Positions 6,412 through 11,198 of a stretch of DNA of 11,198 bases are shown here, piece after piece. Position numbers and translations under genes: made by a program. The notes below the pieces were generated by a model that worked only from the letters and a program-made list of their open reading frames with translations, was not told the DNA's origin and ran no database searches. The stretch is from Methanobacterium sp. GTDB lineage: Archaea > Methanobacteriota > Methanobacteria > Methanobacteriales > Methanobacteriaceae. The stretch spans positions 407 through 11,604 of the forward strand of contig PMMV01000082.1 of NCBI GenBank assembly GCA_003162115.1, in the 5' to 3' direction. Each line of letters opens with the position of its first letter. The stretch's first letter is position 1.

Positions 6412-7287
6412 ATGACTGAGAAAAAAGAGGATAAATTCATACAGTGGGTACTTTTTGCTACTGGAATATCTTCCATACTGATAATCATTCTTATCATAGC
6501 ATTCATTTTTAGTGAAGGCCTTCCAGCAATTTTTTCTATTGGATTATTTAATTTTATATTTGGAATGATCTGGAACCCTGATATTGGACTTTATGGGGTT
6601 TTCCCAATGATTATTGGTACACTTTTAACCACATTTTTAGCTCTTTTGATGGCTATACCATTATCATTATGTTGTTCTATTTTCCTTGCAGAAATTGCCC
6701 CACCAAATATGAGAAAATTATTAAAACCAACCATACAGGGTCTAGCCGGAATACCATCTGTTATATATGGATTTTTTGGTTTAGTAATCATTGTTCCTTT
6801 TATAAGGATTCATTTTGGAGGATCAGGATTCAGTGTAATTTCAGCTTCATTGATTTTAACAATAATGATCCTTCCGACCATAATAAGTATATCAGAAGAT
6901 GCTTTGAGATCCATACCGTTCGAATATAGTGAAGCCTCACTTGCTTTAGGAGCAACTCAATGGCAAACTATTAAAAATGTAATAGTCCCAGCGGCCGTGC
7001 CAGGTATTATAACTGCAATAATTCTTGGGATGGGTCGGGCAATTGGAGAAACTATGGCTGTTATTATGGTTACAGGAAATGTTGTTCAAATCCCAGGTTC
7101 AATATTTGAACCTGTTAGAACATTAACATCTAACATAGCTCTTGAAATGGGATATGCAACTGGACTACATTACAGTGCTCTTTTTAGTACTGGAATAATT
7201 TTGTTAACAGTTATCGTAATTTTGCTATTACTTGCAAACTACGTCAACTACAAAACGAAGGTCTCTATTGGAGGCGGGTATCTATGA
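6412..7287 (+). CDS. pstC: Phosphate ABC transporter permease PstC
   Basis: One of the two membrane subunits forming the phosphate channel. It is 291 residues with about six membrane helices (near 12-33, 65-92, 110-131, 143-160, 194-222 and 258-280). The cytoplasmic loop that couples to the ATPase is clear: [17 protein letters not shown] (174-190) followed by IVPAAVPGI. It ends with the PstC-typical RAIGETMAV (209-217). Other family features are LAEIAPP (92-98) and [12 protein letters not shown] (113-124). The ATG is preceded by GAGGT at 6401-6405. The stop TGA overlaps the ATG of a 23-codon ORF (ATGA), and pstA follows after 60 bases, so it is the first gene of pstCAB. Confidence 0.95.
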   Translation: MTEKKEDKFIQWVLFATGISSILIIILIIAFIFSEGLPAIFSIGLFNFIFGMIWNPDIGLYGVFPMIIGTLLTTFLALLMAIPLSLCCSIFLAEIAPPNMRKLLKPTIQGLAGIPSVIYGFFGLVIIVPFIRIHFGGSGFSVISASLILTIMILPTIISISEDALRSIPFEYSEASLALGATQWQTIKNVIVPAAVPGIITAIILGMGRAIGETMAVIMVTGNVVQIPGSIFEPVRTLTSNIALEMGYATGLHYSALFSTGIILLTVIVILLLLANYVNYKTKVSIGGGYL

Positions 7288-7355
7288 TTTTTTGGATAGA
7301 ACCAAAAATCATTGAGAAAAAGAACTTGTTAATAGGAGGTATGCCTATTGAATAG
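7284..7355 (+). CDS. Possible 23-residue peptide bridging pstC and pstA
   Basis: An ATG at 7284 overlaps the pstC stop as ATGA. GGAGG (7270-7274) lies nine bases before it, and the frame runs 23 codons to TAG at 7353-7355, just past the pstA start TTG (7348-7350). The peptide begins MIFWIEPK and continues [11 protein letters not shown]. It carries the pstA ribosome site GGAGGT as its Gly-Gly codons, so ribosomes finishing it would stop on the pstA start and could re-initiate. The GGAGG may simply encode glycines of PstC. Residues IEPKIIEK faintly resemble ISPKNSQK of PstA, which could mean a remnant of a duplicated 5' end. Unproven. Confidence 0.35.
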   Translation: MIFWIEPKIIEKKNLLIGGMPIE

Positions 7356-8196
7356 GATAATATCTCCTAAAAATTCCCAAAAAATAATGAAAACAATTTT
7401 TTGGGGTTCTGGAATATTGACAATATTGATTTTGATCTTTATAATTGGATACATTCTAGTGAATGGGTTACCAGTTATTAACTTCAACTTCATATTTGGT
7501 GAACCTATAGACAATGGAGCATCTGGAGGGATATTTCCATTTATTGTGTCCACATTCTATGTAACTTTCGTGGCATTAATAGTAGCAACCCCTCTAGGAG
7601 TTGGAGGTGCTATATATCTGGCAGAATATGCTGGAGAAAATAAATTGGTAAAGGCGATAAGGTTTGGATCTGAAATACTTGCGTCGATTCCATCAATTGT
7701 TTTCGGATTGTTTGGATTTGCATTTTTCGTAGTTTATTTAAGTTTTGGGTTCTCTGTTCTATCAGGTGGACTTACACTTGCATTAATGGCAATGCCAACA
7801 ATTCTGAGAACTGCAGAGGTTTCAATTGAATCTGTACCTAAGTCTTACAGTGAGGGAAGTATGGCGCTTGGAGCAAGTAAATGGCAAACGATCTATCAAG
7901 TTATTTTACCAGCCGCAATTCCAGGAATAATAACCGGAATAATACTGGGAATGGCAAGGGCTATTGAAGAAACAGCAGCTATTCTATACACTGTAGGTGC
8001 GGCACTACAAGTTCCTGTATCAATTTTTGATCCTGCAAGGCCACTACCTTTACATCTGTACACTCTGGCAACTGAAGGTATTTCTATGCCAAATGCGTAT
8101 GGTACAGCGGCTGTTCTTGTGGTCATTATATTAATAATAACTATAGTAACAAACGCACTTGTGGATAGATACACTAAAAAGATGATGGGGCGATAA
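7348..8196 (+). CDS. pstA: Phosphate ABC transporter permease PstA
   Basis: Second channel subunit of the phosphate transporter, partner of PstC. It is 282 residues with about six membrane helices (near 17-39, 62-92, 108-131, 137-152, 188-218 and 251-271). The coupling loop [19 protein letters not shown] (167-185) is followed by ILPAAIPGI. The start is a TTG at 7348 with GGAGGT (7335-7340) seven bases before it. The ATG directly after that ribosome site belongs to another frame and stops after four codons, and the in-frame ATG at 7387 has no ribosome site. One oddity: the family's usual RAxGETA reads RAIEETA here (204-210), with Glu207 where glycine is usual. pstB begins one base after the stop. 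Confidence 0.94.
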   Translation: MNRIISPKNSQKIMKTIFWGSGILTILILIFIIGYILVNGLPVINFNFIFGEPIDNGASGGIFPFIVSTFYVTFVALIVATPLGVGGAIYLAEYAGENKLVKAIRFGSEILASIPSIVFGLFGFAFFVVYLSFGFSVLSGGLTLALMAMPTILRTAEVSIESVPKSYSEGSMALGASKWQTIYQVILPAAIPGIITGIILGMARAIEETAAILYTVGAALQVPVSIFDPARPLPLHLYTLATEGISMPNAYGTAAVLVVIILIITIVTNALVDRYTKKMMGR

Positions 8197-8197
8197 A

Positions 8198-8953
8198 ATG
8201 CCGTACAGAATAGAAGTTGAAAATTTAAACGTTTACTTTGGAGAATCACATATCTTAAAGGATATAAATATTAAAATTAACACCAACATGGTAACATCTC
8301 TTATTGGGCCTTCAGGTTGTGGTAAATCAACTTTCATTCGTACTCTAAACCGGATGAATGATACAATTCCCACATTTAAGAAGGATGGTACTGTACTGCT
8401 TGATGGTAAGGATATTTATGATCCCAATGTTGATGTAGTCGATTTAAGGAAGAAAGTTGGAATGGTTTTTCAGAAGCCTAATCCCTTTCCAAAATCTATA
8501 TTCGACAACGTCGCTTATGGACTGAGGATACACGGTTTAAATGATAATGATGTAATTGCTAATAAGGTAGAGGAAAGCCTTAAAGCTGCAGCATTGTGGG
8601 ATGAAGTAGAAGACAAGCTTGAAATGTCCGCAATGGGTCTTTCAGGAGGTCAACAGCAACGTCTTTGTATTGCTAGAACAATAGCAGTTGAACCTGAAGT
8701 TATTCTTATGGATGAACCTTGTTCAGCACTAGATCCCATATCAACTACTAAAATTGAGGATCTTATACACAAACTAAAGCACGATTACACAATTATAATT
8801 GTTACTCATAATATGCAGCAAGCAACAAGGGTATCAAAATACACTGCGTTTTTCCTTCATGGAGAAATAGTAGAAAGCGGCCTTACAGATAAATTATTCA
8901 TGGAACCTAAGGATAAACGTACAGAAGATTACATTACAGGTAGATTTGGATAA
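8198..8953 (+). CDS. pstB: Phosphate ABC transporter ATPase PstB
   Basis: Cytoplasmic ATPase that powers phosphate import through PstC/PstA. All ABC motifs are intact: Walker [10 protein letters not shown] (37-45), Q-loop Gln92 in [13 protein letters not shown] (89-101), a strong PstB marker, signature LSGGQQQR (148-155), Walker B VILMDEP (168-174) with catalytic Glu173, D-loop SALDP (176-180), and the switch His204 in VTHNMQQA. It ends in the PstB-typical [10 protein letters not shown]. At 251 residues it is normal in length. The ATG at 8198 is one base after the pstA stop, and GGGG at 8187-8190 is a modest ribosome site, so translation is probably coupled. Confidence 0.97.
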   Translation: MPYRIEVENLNVYFGESHILKDINIKINTNMVTSLIGPSGCGKSTFIRTLNRMNDTIPTFKKDGTVLLDGKDIYDPNVDVVDLRKKVGMVFQKPNPFPKSIFDNVAYGLRIHGLNDNDVIANKVEESLKAAALWDEVEDKLEMSAMGLSGGQQQRLCIARTIAVEPEVILMDEPCSALDPISTTKIEDLIHKLKHDYTIIIVTHNMQQATRVSKYTAFFLHGEIVESGLTDKLFMEPKDKRTEDYITGRFG

Positions 8954-9007
8954 TACAGTATATGCTTAAAAATTAAATTTATTCGTTAAAAATATTTTCC
9001 AAGAAAA

Positions 9008-9014
9008 GGTGGAG
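9008..9014 (+). promoter_or_regulatory. Strong ribosome site of phoU
   Basis: AGGTGGA, five bases before the ATG at 9020, is the best ribosome site in the pst operon. The 66-base gap after pstB has no clear terminator, so phoU is probably read from the pstCAB transcript. Confidence 0.6.
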
Positions 9015-9019
9015 ATAAA

Positions 9020-9727
9020 ATGGAGAAAAGATATCCTAGAGTAAGGTTCCAGAAAAAGTTGAACTATCTTAAGGAAGATGTAGAAGAAATGGGGCAGACA
9101 AGCCTCTATGCATATAAAAAAGCGTTGGAAGCGTTTATAGATTATGATGCAGTACTGGTTAAAGAAGTAAACAAGGCAAATGACAAACTCTATGAAATGA
9201 ACTATCGCCTTGAACAAAAGGCAATGAGCGTAATTGCTTCTGAACAACCTGTTGCAAAGGATTTAAGATTTATAGAAACGTGTATTAAGGTCTCAAGCCA
9301 TCTTAAAAGAATGGGAGGATTGGCTTCCAATATTGCAGATGTTGCAAAACACATAAAGGATGAAGAAATACCTGAAAGACCAATGAACGACATCACCCAT
9401 ATGGCTGACATTGTTGATGGTATGATGAGTAAGAGTATATCTGCATTTTTAAACGAAGACATGAACCTAGTGCGTGAGATTAAAAGGGATGATGACAAGG
9501 TGGATGATCTATTTGATCAGGCCCTCAAGGATATATCTGATAGTATGTTTCAGGAGAAGGATGCTATATCCTTCCTGATATATCTGCTGTTTGTTGCCAG
9601 ATTCCTTGAGAGGATTGCTGACAGGGCTGAGAATATTGGTGACAGAACCATTTACATGATCACCTGTGAGAAACCCGGTATTGCAGGTAGATTAGATGAA
9701 CTAATTGGAGATAAAAATAAAGAATAA
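9020..9727 (+). CDS. phoU: Phosphate transport regulator PhoU
   Basis: Cytoplasmic all-helical protein that restrains the Pst transporter and conveys phosphate status. It is 235 residues, the usual length, made of two three-helix PhoU repeats. Repeat 1 covers about 15-110 with [13 protein letters not shown] (54-66) and the [16 protein letters not shown] helix (92-107). Repeat 2 covers about 122-217 with [14 protein letters not shown] (156-169) and the canonical [17 protein letters not shown] (196-212). The acidic E/DxxxD/E positions that bind metal clusters in the family are present. No DNA-binding domain is fused. No PhoR/PhoB-type two-component genes are seen in the window, so how the signal reaches promoters is open. 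Confidence 0.95.
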   Translation: MEKRYPRVRFQKKLNYLKEDVEEMGQTSLYAYKKALEAFIDYDAVLVKEVNKANDKLYEMNYRLEQKAMSVIASEQPVAKDLRFIETCIKVSSHLKRMGGLASNIADVAKHIKDEEIPERPMNDITHMADIVDGMMSKSISAFLNEDMNLVREIKRDDDKVDDLFDQALKDISDSMFQEKDAISFLIYLLFVARFLERIADRAENIGDRTIYMITCEKPGIAGRLDELIGDKNKE

Positions 9728-9729
9728 AT

Positions 9730-9755
9730 TTCTTTTCTTTTTTTTAATCCTTTTT
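9730..9755 (+). terminator. T-rich terminator after phoU
   Basis: A pyrimidine-rich stretch begins three bases after the phoU stop: TTTC, TTTT, C, T8 (9738-9745), then TTTTT (9751-9755). No stem is present. This is the typical archaeal oligo-T form. Confidence 0.6.
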
Positions 9756-9799
9756 CTTCAGTTATTTGGTATTCTAGACTGCTTACAAAATATTTTAAT

Positions 9800-9806
9800 A
9801 AAAAAA
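9800..9806 (-). terminator. T7 terminator after the fumarase alpha gene
   Basis: Seven A on the plus strand (T7 on the minus strand) one base beyond the stop codon, in the short gap shared with convergent phoU. Confidence 0.4.
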
Positions 9807-9807
9807 T

Positions 9808-10674
9808 TTATTCATCCCTTAATACAATGTTAGCATGTCTTGCAGCCCAGCATTGTATGCAAACACCAATTGGCAGCCCTGCAGTATGTGTATCTACTAA
9901 TTCTATTTTAACATCCAGGGCTGTAGTTTTACCTCCCAAACCCATTGGACCGATTCCTGTAGAATTTATAAGTTCAAGTATATCCTGTTCAAGTTCTGCC
10001 AATCGATTGTCAGGATTTTCAGAATTTATATCCCTTAAAAGGGCCTTTTTAGCAAGTTTTAAGGCATAATCCGATGATCCCCCAATTCCCACCCCTATTC
10101 TTGTTGGCGGGCAAGGTTTTCCTCCAGCTGCAAGGACGGTTTCTAACACGAAATTTTTAACACCCTCAACACCCTCACCGGGTAAGCCCATTTTCAGTGC
10201 ATTGTTGTTTTCTGAACCAAATCCCTTTGGAAAGATGGTCAGTTCAAGATAATCACCTTCAACAATTTCAACATCTACCAGGGGAATTCCCTTACCTGTG
10301 TTTGTTCCTGTGTTTTCACGTGTAAATGGATCAACTACGTTGGGCCGTAGAGGAACCTTTTTTGTAGCTTTTTCAACTCCATTACGAATTCCTTTGTATA
10401 AATTTTCAACTTTTACACTTCCAAGTTTCACAAACACTATTGGCAGACCGGTGTCTTGGCACATTGGTATGCTATTTTTGTGAGCTGCTTCAATATTTTC
10501 AAGTATTGCCTTAAGATTCAACCTAGCTGTTTCATTTGTTTCATTATCATAGGCCTTTTTCAAAGCATTCTTAATGTCTTCGGGTAGTTCAATAACAGAA
10601 TCCCTGTAAAGACTGCAAATTGTATCTTCAATCTGTTTTTGTGTTATCATATAATCAGCTTCTATAATTATCAT
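9808..10674 (-). CDS. Fumarate hydratase class I, alpha subunit (TtdA/FumA N-terminal type)
   Basis: Alpha subunit of the oxygen-sensitive [4Fe-4S] fumarase, which interconverts fumarate and malate. In methanogens it serves the partial TCA cycle, and it works with a separate beta subunit. It is 288 residues, corresponding to the N-terminal half of one-chain class I fumarases. Cluster ligands are visible: Cys72 in MCQDTG, Cys188 in [15 protein letters not shown], and Cys272 or Cys275 in [10 protein letters not shown]. Also typical are [12 protein letters not shown] (110-121), [11 protein letters not shown] (152-162) and [12 protein letters not shown] (242-253). A second in-frame ATG at 10650 gives a 280-residue form beginning [11 protein letters not shown]. 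Neither start has a good ribosome site, and a TATA-like box near 10706 suggests a very short leader favouring 10674. No beta subunit lies within the window, so the pair is split. A tartrate-dehydratase role is possible but less likely here. Confidence 0.93.
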   Translation of the reverse strand: MIIIEADYMITQKQIEDTICSLYRDSVIELPEDIKNALKKAYDNETNETARLNLKAILENIEAAHKNSIPMCQDTGLPIVFVKLGSVKVENLYKGIRNGVEKATKKVPLRPNVVDPFTRENTGTNTGKGIPLVDVEIVEGDYLELTIFPKGFGSENNNALKMGLPGEGVEGVKNFVLETVLAAGGKPCPPTRIGVGIGGSSDYALKLAKKALLRDINSENPDNRLAELEQDILELINSTGIGPMGLGGKTTALDVKIELVDTHTAGLPIGVCIQCWAARHANIVLRDE

Positions 10675-10700
10675 AAAGTAGGCATATTTTTAGTTTTAGA

Positions 10701-10710
10701 ATATCTTATA
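10701..10710 (-). promoter_or_regulatory. TATA-like box of the fumarase alpha gene
   Basis: TATAAGATAT on the minus strand, about 31 bases above the ATG at 10674, which implies a leader of a few bases only. Confidence 0.4.
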
Positions 10711-10828
10711 AGGTAGTGAGCAGATTTGACGGTAAATATTACTATTATCTGATGATCCTCTTTAATGAATAGATTTTTGTAATATTTAAAGTATTTAAAA
10801 ATTATATTATTTTATGTGATGACTTTTG

Positions 10829-10859
10829 GTGTTATTTTTTACACTTGAAGTGCATGTCT
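10829..10859 (+). repeat. 31-base dispersed repeat, copy 2
   Basis: Same element as 3929-3959, identical at 29 of 31 positions. Its core CACTT-G-AAGTG keeps ten of the twelve paired arm bases. It lies about 155 bases upstream of the fumarase alpha start, again upstream of a minus-strand gene, and again has an AT-rich TATA-like stretch (about 10863-10875) just to its right. Confidence 0.75.
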
Positions 10860-10950
10860 AATAATAAATATTTAATTTATGAAAAATATTAATTCGATAA
10901 AAAGGGATGAAAAAAGTTGATAATTGAAATTCAAAATAATGGTATAAATT

Positions 10951-10988
10951 GATAAAAAAAAGATGACTAGGGAAAAAAATTATCCCTA
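10951..10988 (-). terminator. Stem-loop terminator of the ferredoxin gene
   Basis: TAGGGA (10968-10973) pairs with TCCCTA (10983-10988) around a nine-base loop, overlapping the stop codon. It is followed on the minus strand by T8 (opposite 10954-10961). Confidence 0.55.
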
Positions 10989-11198
10989 ATATTTCATTAT
11001 CATCTTAACTCTTCTAAGCTCTTCTGCAATCTTGTCACGTTTCTGGGTTAAAACATCTTCTGAATCCATTTTAAGGGCTTCAGTAGGACATGTTAGAACG
11101 CAGAGAGGTACATCCTTGTCTATGCAGAGGTTGCATTTTTTAGCAATTCCGGCTTCATCCATGTGTATGGCACCTATTGGACAGGAATCTCTGCAAAG
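10986..11198 (-). CDS. 4Fe-4S ferredoxin-type protein, C-terminal part (partial)
   Basis: The last 70 residues of a gene that enters from the right edge; its start is outside the window. The visible part opens with the end of one cluster motif, [11 protein letters not shown]. It then has a HycB-like second motif, KKCNLC (C-x2-C) followed by seven residues, C-x3-C-P and TEAL, giving the C-x2-C-x7-C-x3-CP spacing. A basic helical tail follows. Such proteins pass electrons as small subunits of hydrogenases, formate dehydrogenases or CO dehydrogenase-type complexes. Which partner this one serves cannot be seen. Only the minus-strand frame ending at TAG (10988-10986) is open to the edge. A strong terminator overlaps its end. 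Confidence 0.85.
   Translation of the reverse strand, partial: LCRDSCPIGAIHMDEAGIAKKCNLCIDKDVPLCVLTCPTEALKMDSEDVLTQKRDKIAEELRRVKMIMKY

Larger units (their letters stand above)
10675..10985. other. 311-base intergenic region without a gene
   Basis: AT-rich gap between the fumarase alpha gene and the ferredoxin gene. It holds the minus-strand TATA-like TATAAGATAT (10710-10701), which predicts a start near 10680, the second copy of the 31-base repeat (10829-10859), and the ferredoxin terminator at its right end. No ORF of note is found. Confidence 0.6.

Noticed and set aside
7387..7389. In-frame ATG as the start of PstA
   Set aside because: No ribosome site precedes it, while GGAGGT is ideally placed for the TTG at 7348.
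7896..8249. 117-codon open frame on the minus strand over pstA and pstB
   Set aside because: Lies opposite two well-conserved transporter genes, has no ribosome site or family resemblance, and is a shadow of their codons.
8966..9247. 93-codon minus-strand frame opposite the phoU start
   Set aside because: Covers the strong phoU ribosome site and conserved N-terminus; composition (Phe/Ile/Tyr rich) is typical of antisense to AT-rich coding DNA.
9827..10483. Two plus-strand open frames opposite the fumarase alpha gene (9827-10069 and 10298-10483)
   Set aside because: Antisense shadows of a conserved enzyme with no ribosome sites.
3929..10859. The two 31-base elements as a CRISPR array or transposon ends
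   Set aside because: Only two copies about 6.9 kb apart, same orientation rather than inverted, with ordinary genes between and no cas or transposase genes or target duplications.

Overview
The window looks like chromosomal DNA of a methanogenic archaeon of the order Methanobacteriales, most likely Methanobacterium or a close relative. This is judged by reading, not by a search. The DNA is very AT-rich. Starts are preceded by archaeal GAGGTG/GGAGG ribosome sites or are nearly leaderless behind TATA boxes, and genes end in oligo-T terminators. The gene content fits too: a split class I fumarase, a short citrate-synthase/citryl-CoA-lyase-like protein, a Cys-rich DUF2769-like protein and a HycB-type ferredoxin.

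Layout, left to right. (1) 64-2181, plus strand: polyphosphate kinase PPK1 with both catalytic histidines. (2) 2250-3828, minus strand: a Cys-rich protein with a duplicated metal-site-like motif, preceded by a two-gene unit of unknown function (a membrane-anchored, degenerate PLD-like protein followed by a small three-helix membrane protein). (3) 3829-4262: a 434-base gap with a 31-base repeat element and a bulged hairpin. (4) 4263-5027, minus strand: the short citrate-synthase-like enzyme. (5) 5215-9727, plus strand: a complete phosphate uptake locus pstS - (terminator, 369-base gap) - pstC - pstA - pstB - phoU. (6) 9808-10674, minus strand: the alpha subunit of class I fumarate hydratase, convergent with phoU. 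(7) 10675-10985: a gap carrying the second copy of the 31-base repeat. (8) 10986-11198, minus strand: the C-terminal end of a 4Fe-4S ferredoxin that runs off the window.

The main theme is phosphate. PstS captures phosphate outside the cell, PstC/PstA form the channel, PstB drives it with ATP, PhoU is the expected brake and signalling partner, and PPK1 can store the phosphate as polyphosphate. The minus-strand enzymes point to carbon metabolism around the partial TCA cycle of methanogens.

The least expected observations are the 31-base palindrome-containing element present twice in the same orientation (29 of 31 identical), a 23-codon ORF with its own ribosome site that exactly bridges pstC and pstA, an uncharacterised membrane/PLD-like gene pair, and candidate operators upstream of pstS and pstC. 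I did not find a clearly new defence or mobile system, and saw no tRNA, rRNA, CRISPR array or insertion sequence.
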